Positions 33,998-42,400 of a DNA stretch of 64,000 bases are shown here, one piece after another. The stretch's first letter is position 1. Each line of letters opens with the position of its first letter. Position numbers and translations under genes: made by a program. This DNA comes from Bin5 sp022827195 (GTDB lineage: Bacteria; Chloroflexota; Anaerolineae; Caldilineales; Caldilineaceae): contig OZ242331.1 in NCBI GenBank assembly GCA_965208275.1, positions 2,976,001 through 3,040,000 on the forward strand, read 5' to 3'. The notes beneath the pieces were generated by a model that saw only the letters and a list, made by a program, of their open reading frames with translations, was not told the DNA's origin and did not search any database.

Positions 33998-35938
33998 ATG
34001 CAACAAAGAAAGACGCTCTCCGTGATTCTCATTGCCGCGTTGATGCTTTCGACTGCTATCGTGTTTGGGCCCGCGGGCACTGCCTGGGCGAGTGAAGTAC
34101 CTACATTCGAATCGAGCCATGGTGGAGATGAGGAGAAGGCCATGGAGGATGCGGTCACCTTTCTGGTCCGCATCGAAAACATTTCCGGCGACTCCGCCCT
34201 GGCAACGCCTTTCGCACCCGGGGTCTGGGTGCTTCATAGCGACGCCGGCCCCCTTTTCACAACCGGTGAAGCTGATCGCGGGTATGGGCTTGAGGCGTTG
34301 GCCGAAGACGGCGATCCGTCCCAACTGGCAGCTGCTTTGAGCGACATGGAGCTCCATGCAGGCGTATTCAATACTCCCGCGGGCTCGGATGCACCCGGCG
34401 TGTTGCTGCCGGGCGGCGCCTACGAGTTCGAAGTAAAGGCCACACCTCACACACCGTACCTCTCCTTCGCCACGATGCTTGTACAATCCAACGACCTTTT
34501 CGTCGCTCCGGACGAGATGGGCATCGCCCTTTTCGACATGGACGGGATGGCGATGGATATGATGATGCACGACGTGACCGCGGACCTGCTCCTGTGGGAC
34601 GCGGGCACGGAGGCCAATGAGGAGCCGGGCACCGGACCCAACCAAGCGCCGCGCCAGTCCGGGGCCAACACGGGTCCTGCCGACGGGATGGCGACCGTCC
34701 ATGTCGTGGATGACGATTTCACCTATCCCGAAGTCACCGCCTTGTTGAAGGTCACCATCGATGTAGTCATGATGGCCGACGATGACAAGATGATGGGCGA
34801 GAAGGATGAGATGATGTCGGACAAGGACGACATGATGGCCGGCGACGCTATGATGGACTCTATCGCGCTGATGGAAGACGGCCCTACGCCCTACACTGTC
34901 GTGTCCGGGGACACCCTGGGATCCATCTCCAAGCGCGCCTATGGCGCATCCAAGTACTGGTCGGTCATCTGCAGCGCCAACTCGCTTGAAAACTGCAACC
35001 TGATCCACGTTGGCGACGAGTTGATGCTTCCCACCCATGCCGAAGCCATGTCCATGATGGACGATAAGATGATGATGGCTGAGAAGGATGGCATGATGGG
35101 TGAGAAAGACGAGATGATGGCCGACAAGGATGACATGGAGTCCGACAAAGACGAGATGATGGCCGACAAGGACGACATGGAGTCCGACAAAGACGAGATG
35201 ATGGCCGACAAGGACGACATGGAGTCCGACAAAGACGAGATGATGGCGGAAAAAGACGACATGATGGCGGACGACGCCATGATGGGGTCGATAGAATTGA
35301 TGGATGACGGCCCCACGCCTTACACCGTCGTGTCCGGGGACACCCTGGGATCCATCTCCAAGCGCGCCTATGGCGCATCCAAGTACTGGTCGGTCATCTG
35401 CAGCGCCAACTCGCTTGAAGACTGCAATCGAATCAGTGTTGGCGACGAGTTGATGCTTCCCACCCATGCCGAAGCCATGTCCATGATGGACGATAAGATG
35501 ATGATGGCTGAGAAGGAAGGCATGATGGGTGAGAAAGACGAGATGATGGCGGACAAGGACGACATGGAGTCCGACAAGGACGAGATGATGGCGGATAAGG
35601 ACGACATGGAGTCCGACAAAGACGAGATGATGGCGGATAAGGACGAGATGATGGCGGACGACGCCATGATGGAGTCGATCGAGCTGATGGATGACGGCCC
35701 CACGCTCTATACCGTCAAGTCTGGCGACACCTTGGGCTCGATCGCCGAGCGGGCCTACGGCGACAGCAGTTACTGGCCCGCGATCTGTGTCAACAACAGC
35801 GAAGTAACAGAGGACTGCAATCTCATCCATATCGGCGATGAGTTGATGCTGCCGACGAAAGCCGATGCCGAACTCTTTATGGAAGAAGCGAATGCCATGG
35901 GACCCGACGACGCGATGGAAGAAAAGTCGGATGAGTAG
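33998..35938 (+). CDS. Secreted spondin-domain protein with three LysM modules and Met-rich linkers
   Basis: A 646-residue exported protein. A signal peptide covers residues 1-32 (cleavage after AWA). Residues about 35-255 are a spondin-like domain: FLVRIENISGD, PFAPGVWVLHSD, LSFATMLVQSNDLFVAPDEM and LWDAGTEANEEPGTGPNQAP. Three LysM domains follow near 297-345, 440-488 and 569-620, each with YTV(V/K)SGDTLGSI. The linkers are built from repeats such as DKDEMMADKDDMES: the one between LysM1 and LysM2 has about 27 Met in 106 residues, the rest mainly Asp, Lys and Glu. LysM should hold the protein to peptidoglycan. Linkers may bind metal or absorb oxidants; that is inference. A strong terminator follows. 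Confidence 0.88.
   Translation: MQQRKTLSVILIAALMLSTAIVFGPAGTAWASEVPTFESSHGGDEEKAMEDAVTFLVRIENISGDSALATPFAPGVWVLHSDAGPLFTTGEADRGYGLEALAEDGDPSQLAAALSDMELHAGVFNTPAGSDAPGVLLPGGAYEFEVKATPHTPYLSFATMLVQSNDLFVAPDEMGIALFDMDGMAMDMMMHDVTADLLLWDAGTEANEEPGTGPNQAPRQSGANTGPADGMATVHVVDDDFTYPEVTALLKVTIDVVMMADDDKMMGEKDEMMSDKDDMMAGDAMMDSIALMEDGPTPYTVVSGDTLGSISKRAYGASKYWSVICSANSLENCNLIHVGDELMLPTHAEAMSMMDDKMMMAEKDGMMGEKDEMMADKDDMESDKDEMMADKDDMESDKDEMMADKDDMESDKDEMMAEKDDMMADDAMMGSIELMDDGPTPYTVVSGDTLGSISKRAYGASKYWSVICSANSLEDCNRISVGDELMLPTHAEAMSMMDDKMMMAEKEGMMGEKDEMMADKDDMESDKDEMMADKDDMESDKDEMMADKDEMMADDAMMESIELMDDGPTLYTVKSGDTLGSIAERAYGDSSYWPAICVNNSEVTEDCNLIHIGDELMLPTKADAELFMEEANAMGPDDAMEEKSDE
34855..35710 (+). repeat. 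Tandem 429-bp duplication with internal 42-bp repeats
   Basis: LysM module 1 and module 2 are almost identical at DNA level with an offset of 429 bp (143 codons); for example ATCCATCTCCAAGCGCGCCT occurs at 34921 and 35350. Inside the linkers, 42-bp units encode the 14-residue repeat DKDEMMADKDDMES. The third LysM is more diverged. Confidence 0.85.
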
Positions 35939-35961
35939 GAGGCGGTAGACGAGTGAGGTTC

Positions 35962-35988
35962 GGAGGCGCGCAGTGCGCGCCTCCCTTT
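35962..35988 (+). terminator. Intrinsic terminator after spondin/LysM gene
   Basis: GGAGGCGCGC (35962-35971) pairs perfectly with GCGCGCCTCC (35975-35984) around a 3-base loop, followed by CTTT. A GTG at 35973, sometimes usable as start of the next frame, lies inside this hairpin and is unlikely to be a real start. Confidence 0.75.
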
Positions 35989-36026
35989 ACATCCATTTAG
36001 GCCACAATACAGTGAAAACTCGAACG

Positions 36027-36863
36027 ATGGGACCCACCGACATCTCGGTTGGACGGCGCAACCCCCCGGGCGTCGGGCTTGGTAGGGCCGTTCGATTGTC
36101 CAGGACGTTGCACCGGAGCGTGCGACTCCACCGAGTCTTTTTCCTAATTTTGCTATGCGGGTTGACGTTGGTCGGCTGCGAAATGCCGGATACGACGACG
36201 CAGCTTGAAGCCGATCCGAGCGCAAAGGTCGAAGCGATCCAGACGCGCGTGGCGGAGACTCGGGCTGAGCAGGCGGCCAAGGACGATGCAACGGCTGCCG
36301 AGACAGACGGCAACCAAGGTGCGGTTGAAGAGACTGAAAAGTCGGACGATGCCGATTCCGTGCTGGTCGTAGGCCCAAGCGCGGAGCAGCTGGAGCTTCT
36401 GGCCAAGTTGCGGCCGCAAGGGGATGCGCCGGAACTCTTAAATGAGATATGGCTGAACTCCGAGCCGCTCAAGCTGGCGGACCTGCGGGGCAAGGTCGTG
36501 TTGGTCGAATTTTGGACCTATGGGTGATACAACTGCGTCAACGTAATTCCCTCGTTGAGGGAATGGCACGAAAAGTATGCGGACGACGGTTTTGTCATCA
36601 TCGGTGTTCACACGCCTGAGTTCACCCATGAACGGGATGTGGACAACGTGGAAAAGGCGCTGGAGCGGTTGCAGATAGAGTTTGCCGTCGCGATCGATAA
36701 CGATTGGGCGACCTGGCGCTCTTACCACAACCGCTACTGGCCGGCGATGTACTTCATCGACAAGGGCGGCCAGATCCGATATCTGAAGATCGGCGAAGGC
36801 CAGTACGACTACTCCGAGTCGGTGATTCAGGCGCTCCTCGCCGAACAGTCCACGGCCAATTGA
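36027..36863 (+). CDS. Thioredoxin-fold lipoprotein, probable selenoprotein (UGA at redox position)
   Basis: Read through one in-frame TGA at 36525-36527, this is a 278-residue protein. Residues 32-51 form a lipoprotein signal (VFFLILLCGLTLVGC, Cys51 lipidated). A low-complexity acidic linker leads to a TlpA/redoxin-like domain from about 140. The redox motif reads FWTYG-UGA-YNC: the codon where relatives have the first Cys of CxxC is TGA (residue 167), and the second Cys is at 170. The sequence after it, IPSLREWHEKYADDGFVIIGVHTPEF, continues the domain in frame to the end. A hairpin after the TGA suits a bacterial SECIS. The ATG at 36027 lacks a clear ribosome site; a GTG at 36120 would give a canonical short signal peptide. 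A simple Cys-to-stop mutation is the alternative. Confidence 0.75.
36542..36570 (+). promoter_or_regulatory. Candidate bacterial SECIS hairpin
   Basis: ATTCCCTC (36546-36553) pairs perfectly with GAGGGAAT (36557-36564) around the loop GTT. CGT (36542-36544) and ACG (36568-36570) can extend it beyond a small internal loop. The stem begins 18 bases after the TGA and the loop starts with G about 26 bases after it, within the window known for bacterial SECIS elements. Confidence 0.6.
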
Positions 36864-37019
36864 CGAATTTCAATAGCCATTGCGATCGGAGGAATGCTTA
36901 GCCTCTGCGTTCCTGCGTCTGACCTTCGCCAGGCAAGCGCCGCGTGAATGTGTGCGGCGTTCTCGCGCAACATAGGCAGGCGATTCTTGGCGCAGTCCTC
37001 CGACCCCACCTGCATTTGA

Positions 37020-39209
37020 TTGGGGTTGTCTGCTCCTACTGGGCCTGAATACACGGTCTTGACTGACGAACTCTTTCTCCAACCCAATACACTCTTTCTG
37101 AGCGGTCCGTTCGGCGCGGGCAAGACGACCATCGCCATAGAGCGGATAAAGCATCTGCTTGGGCAGGAACGCATTCGGGGAGACCAGATTCTCGTATTGG
37201 TCCCGCAGCGGACGCTTGGGCATCCATACACAGAAGCGTTGCGCCGCTCGGATTTGCCGGCCGGCGCGCAGGTTCAGATAAAGACGCTGGCGTCGCTTGC
37301 ACGTTCGAGCGTCGCGCTGTACTGGCCGCTCGTGGCTGAAGCGGTCTGCTTTGCCGATCCGCGCGTAGAGCCAACCTTCCTCAATCTGGAAACGACCCAG
37401 TATCACATGACTCGTTTTGTGGACGCAGCCATTCAGCAGGCCGAGTTCGACTCCATCCGCGTTCAAAGAAGCCGCATCATAAGCCAGGTGCTGGACAATC
37501 TCAACAAGGCGGCGCTTCTCGGCCTCACGATTGACAAGGCGTATGATCGCTTGGAAAACACGGTCCCACCGGGTGAACAGATGATCGCAAGGCTGAATGT
37601 CATGAAGTCGGCACGACGAATCAGTCACGAGTTCCGGGCGCACTGCAAACAGAAATCTTTGATCGATTACAGCTTGCAGATGCAGATCTTCATTGATGAG
37701 ATTCTCGAAAACAAGTGGTGCGAGACCCACCTCTTCCGCACGTATCGCCATCTGGTCTTCGAAAACGCGGAAGAGGAAACCTATGCCGGGCAGACGTTGG
37801 TCGGCCGGTGGCTGCCCCACTTGGAAAGTGCGCTTATTTTACTTGATGAGGACGGGGGATATCGGGCCTTTCTTGGCGCCGACCCTATCAACGCGGAGCA
37901 TCTGGCCGGTAGCGTCGCTCACCGGGCCCGGTTGACCTCCAGTCGCGTGACGGCGCCTGGGATGGAAAGAGTGATTGACAGACTTCGCCTAACCCTCCAG
38001 CGACCAGATGGTCAGCGCATCTCAGAGGCAAACTCTACCTCCGGGCGTGAAGGCCTGGAGTCTGATCTCCCGATTGTGTTTCCGAAACAGTCTCATCGCT
38101 TCTATCCCCAGATGATCGAGTGGGTCGTCGAGGAGATCGAGCGTCTGGTAAAGATTAGAGCTGTCGCGCCGGGCCAGATCGCGGTACTGGCCCCGTTCAT
38201 GAGCGATGCGTTGCGCTTCAGCCTTTATTCGCGGCTCAAAGAGAGGGGAGTTCCTTCCGCCAGCCACCGCCCGAGCCGTCCCCTGAATGCGGAGCCGGTG
38301 GTACGTACGCTTCTTACATTTGCCGACCTGGCGCATCCAAGTTGGCGGCGGGTTCCGCAGCCCTCGGACTTAACGCTGGCTCTCGGCAACGCCATCGATC
38401 GGTTGGACCCGGTTCGCGCCAGTGTACTGGCCCACGCGGCCCATGGGGGACGAAGCGTCTCGGAAGGGACGCTGCCTGACTTTGAGGAGCTTCGGGGAGA
38501 TGTGCAGGAAAGGGTATCCTTTGCTTGTGGGGAAATCTACAACAGGCTGAGGTCCTGGTTGACCGACTACCGAGCCGAGGCCGGCTTTACTCCTCTCGAC
38601 CAGTTCTTTGCTCGCATCTTCGGTGAACTGCTCAGCCAGCCTGGCTACGGGTTTCACCAACGCCACGACGCGGCCCTGAATGCCGATCAACTCGCCCGAT
38701 CTGCCCGCAATTTCCGTTTGGCTGTAGGCGAGCCAACCGAGGCCCCAGCCGACCCGTCGAACTCACTGCACATCGCCACGGGCCGCGAATACGTGCAATT
38801 GGTGGAGAGCGGCGCGCTGGGCGCCCTCCATGTGCCATCCTGGACGGAGGCAGAGAATGCCGTGTTCATCGCGCCTGCCTATACTTTTCTGATGCGAAAC
38901 CGCAGTGTGGATATCCAGTTCTGGCTTGACATAGGCGCCCAGGGGTGGGGAAGGCGAATATACCAGCCACTGACCCATCCCCATGTCCTTTCGCGCAATT
39001 GGGAGCCGGCTCGGCTGTGGACAGACATAGACGAAGTGGAGTACAGTCAGGACAGCCTGTTCCGCCTGTTGGCAGGCCTCTTGCGACGCGCCCGCAGCAG
39101 TATCTTCCTGGGGCTGAGCGACTACGGCGAGAGGGGTGCGGAGCAGAGGGGGCCGCTCCTGCATCTGCTCAACCGCGTGCAGGCTGAAACAGGAGATTGG
39201 GCAGCGTAG
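37020..39209 (+). CDS. UvrD/AddB-like P-loop ATPase, function unassigned
   Basis: A 729-residue protein with a Walker A GPFGAGKTT at about residues 29-37, followed by an SF1-helicase-like segment DQILVLVPQRTLG. The expected Walker B position reads HLVFENAEEE rather than a clean DE pair, and LILLDEDGGYRAFLGADP follows, as in UvrD/AddB-like proteins. The region PIVFPKQSHRFYPQMIEWVVEEIERLV and APFMSDALRFSLYSRL resembles the second RecA domain. No nuclease motif was recognised. The frame begins at TTG 37020; other non-ATG starts are possible. It lies between the selenoprotein candidate and the GH/PGRP gene. DNA repair or recombination is a guess. Confidence 0.65.
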   Translation: MGLSAPTGPEYTVLTDELFLQPNTLFLSGPFGAGKTTIAIERIKHLLGQERIRGDQILVLVPQRTLGHPYTEALRRSDLPAGAQVQIKTLASLARSSVALYWPLVAEAVCFADPRVEPTFLNLETTQYHMTRFVDAAIQQAEFDSIRVQRSRIISQVLDNLNKAALLGLTIDKAYDRLENTVPPGEQMIARLNVMKSARRISHEFRAHCKQKSLIDYSLQMQIFIDEILENKWCETHLFRTYRHLVFENAEEETYAGQTLVGRWLPHLESALILLDEDGGYRAFLGADPINAEHLAGSVAHRARLTSSRVTAPGMERVIDRLRLTLQRPDGQRISEANSTSGREGLESDLPIVFPKQSHRFYPQMIEWVVEEIERLVKIRAVAPGQIAVLAPFMSDALRFSLYSRLKERGVPSASHRPSRPLNAEPVVRTLLTFADLAHPSWRRVPQPSDLTLALGNAIDRLDPVRASVLAHAAHGGRSVSEGTLPDFEELRGDVQERVSFACGEIYNRLRSWLTDYRAEAGFTPLDQFFARIFGELLSQPGYGFHQRHDAALNADQLARSARNFRLAVGEPTEAPADPSNSLHIATGREYVQLVESGALGALHVPSWTEAENAVFIAPAYTFLMRNRSVDIQFWLDIGAQGWGRRIYQPLTHPHVLSRNWEPARLWTDIDEVEYSQDSLFRLLAGLLRRARSSIFLGLSDYGERGAEQRGPLLHLLNRVQAETGDWAA

Positions 39210-39235
39210 CGTAGAGGAAGATTTTTTTGGCGCAT

Positions 39236-39264
39236 TTGCCCTTCATTTTCCCCTGTATTACAAT
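39236..39264 (+). promoter_or_regulatory. Putative sigma-70 promoter of GH/PGRP gene
   Basis: TTGCCC (39236-39241) and TACAAT (39259-39264) with a 17-bp spacer. The leader to the GTG at 39466 is about 195 bases. Confidence 0.5.
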
Positions 39265-39465
39265 GGTTTAGCATACGCACTTCTACCCTGTTTGCACCAT
39301 TTGTATCAGGGTTTATTTGTTCTCCGAACTTCGCTTTTTGGGTGCGCGCGGGCCGGAGATTATCGCGATTTCCACGAAAAACGTGTCCACGTTTAACGAC
39401 TGTTTCCACGCAAAATCGGCAGTGGCGGTTACCAATCCAATTGCGGCAGACGACATTAGCGACCG

Positions 39466-42400
39466 GTGATCAGCGACTACATCTTTGGCATCCATGATGT
39501 TGGCGGGGAAGAGTATCTGCGCGCGGCCGAAAGGACGGGCTGGATAGTATTCAGCGAGGTCTTGGGGCACGACCCGCAAGATCTCAGCGGCAGAGATTAT
39601 TCTTCGTACAGTCTCCAGGGCCTGGGTGTGATTGTACGCCTCAACAACGGCTACTATCCCCAGGGGACACTTCCGCCGAGCAGCGAATACGCCAATTTTG
39701 CGCGCCGCTGTGCCAATTTTGTTGCCGCAAGCCAAGGTTGCAGCCACTGGGTAATCGGCAACGAGATGAACTATGCGGCCGAGCGGCCAACTGCAGAGCC
39801 GACAGTTGCGCGCCCACATATTGACGACTCGCTCGCCGACGACCCCACGCTTCGCAGCTTGCCGGAACGCTTCAACGCCCTGTTTCCCGCCTCGGATCGA
39901 GAAGGTGCGACGGAAGCGGCAGAGGGTGGAGAGCTTATCACACCCCAGCTTTACGCCAGTTGCTATGGGATGTGCAGGCAGTCGATTCATAGGCTTGACG
40001 GACACGAGAAGGATCGTGTGCTGATCGGGGCGGTCGCGCCTTGGAACAGCCAGACAGTCTATCCGGGCAACGCCAGCGGAGATTGGATCAAGTACTTTCA
40101 GGATATCCTGCTGCAATGCGGCGCGACCGGCTGCGACGGAATCACGCTGCACACCTATACACACGGCGCAAATCCGACCTTGATCCTGGACAACAGCAAG
40201 TTGCCCAACTTTCCCAACTATTTTTGTCACTTTCAAGCTTACCGGGACTTCATGCAGGCGATCCCGGTGAATATGCGCCAACTTCCGGTCTACATAACCG
40301 AGACGGATCAGGGCCGCCCGTGGGAAAACGTGAACCGAGGCTGGGTACAGGCAGCCTTTGCCGAAGTTGACCGCTGGAACCGGCAGAACGGGCAACAGAT
40401 TCATGCGCTGGTGCTATACCGGTGGCCGCAACTGGACCGCTGGCATATCAAGGGTAAAGAAGGGGTCATTGAGGACTTTCGTAACGCGCTGCGAAACGAA
40501 TACCGTTGGCAGAAGGAGACTGAACACCTCAAGGCAGTCAGCAGGACGGCGCCCCTCCCGGAGATTCAGCCGGTGGAAGACGCGCCCGAGCCGCCCGAAG
40601 TCGAAGACGCGGAGGAGATGGATCTGGGTCGCGGGATGGTCTATCGCGTACAGTGGCTTAAGGGGAGACCCCCCAACCCTCTGCTCGCCGGTCAGCAGGT
40701 CAATTTTCCGGTCACTGTCCGCAACTCTGGCACGATAGCATGGCCTGCCGGTGGGTCCCAGCAGGTTGCGCTCAGCTATCACTTTTCGCAAAAGCGGGAA
40801 CGGCTGCCCTACCCTGATGGGCGTCCGAAGCTGACGCCGCTTCCGCACGACGTCGCGCCGGGAGAGGAGGTCACGTTTGACGCGCAGATGGTCCTTCCCG
40901 ACCAGCCCGGCAATTATACGTTGGTGCTGGACCTGATTCGCGGCGGTGAAAGCTGGTTTGAGGATATGCAGTCCGATATCCTGACACGCTGGCTGAGTGT
41001 GGGCGAAGCGGAATCCGAGGCGGTCGAAAGCTCGTCCTCCATCCCTGTCGCTGAACTCCCCGCGGCGCAGGACTGGCAGCGCGTGGAACCGCCGACAAGA
41101 CCTGTAACGACGACGAATCTGTCCCTTGTCGGGAGAGCGGGTGCTTCACCGGGGACGCGCGAAACGGCCGTGGTAGATATTGCGGATACACTGCCGCGAG
41201 GAGACCATCCTTTTGCTCGTCGGACGCCCGACCAGATTCGAAGGCTTGTAATCTGTCACACCGCCGCGCCGCCAGGCGTACCGCTTGTATCGATTGCCGA
41301 GGCGCACATCTCGCAGGGTTATCCCGGCATTGCATACCATTATTTTGTGCTGGCTAGCGGCGAGATTCTGCAGGTGTCCGAGCTGGAGGCGGTTGTCAAT
41401 GACGAAGCGGAGTGGAGCCTGACCGGCGTAAACATCTGTCTGGAAGGTAACTTTGACGATGCGGCCCCGCCTTCAGTGCAGTTGACGGCGGTAGCGAAAC
41501 TGTGCGCGCTGCTTCTGCCTCAGTTTCAATTGAACGCGCAAAGCGTCGTCGGTCTGTGCGATCTGTTGGACACGTCCAGTCCCGGCAGGACATTTGACGC
41601 CGGTCCGGCCTGGAAGCACATTCTTCACGAACGGGTCTTCGAATCCCTCACCGATGCACCGCTGGCAGAGGCGGCGGAAATGGTGGGCGATGCGCCGAAT
41701 GTGCCGGATGACGTGCTACCGGCTTCAGATTTGGACAAGGTAACTGCGGCGAAACCGGCGATGGACGATGTGATCGGTCGACTTTCGCGCGACCCGCAGC
41801 GCATGGTTAAACGACGGTTGGAAGACGTCGAGTTCGTCGTCATCAACCACACCGCTGCGCCGCCGATCACGCCTCTGCAGACGATCGCGACGGCATTCCA
41901 CCGCCGGCTTCCGGGAATTCTTTACCAGTACTTCATCTCTTCGAATGGCGCAGTTTATCAGACGCAGCCACTGACTGAGGTGGTGGATGGCAGGCTCCCG
42001 TATATCGCCCGCGCCATCAACATAGGCTTCGCCGGCAAGTTCGATGATGACATTCCGACGCCCGCGCAAATCAGGTCCGGCAGAGATTTAATTGCGTGGT
42101 TGCTGGAGGAGATCCCCCAGTTGACGCTGGCAAGCATCCGCGGGGTGAATGAATTCATCAGTCATTCTTCTCCCGGCGAGCAGTGGCTGCAAGGGAGGCG
42201 CTGGAAAGACATTCTCATCACGGCGGTGCGGACGGGCAACGATGGCGCGGAGACGATTGCGAAGGCAGCCGCGCGCGAGGACAGACTTGGCCCGCCAGAT
42301 TTGCGCCAGTTAGGTGAAGGCGAGACATCGGAAAGCCCGGTGGCGGCCCGGCGGGAGGGACGGCTAGAAAGTGGACAGCAGGGGAAAAGGCAGCAAATCG

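Noticed and set aside
33827..35830. 667-codon open frame on the minus strand rich in His, Val and Leu repeats
   Set aside because: It is the antisense of the Met/Asp/Lys repeats of the spondin/LysM gene. The plus-strand gene has a promoter, ribosome site, signal peptide and terminator; the antisense frame has none.
35973..36527. Thioredoxin-like gene as a separate 184-codon protein ending at the TGA
   Set aside because: It would end inside the redox motif and leave the rest of the domain without a start or ribosome site. Its GTG start lies within a terminator hairpin.
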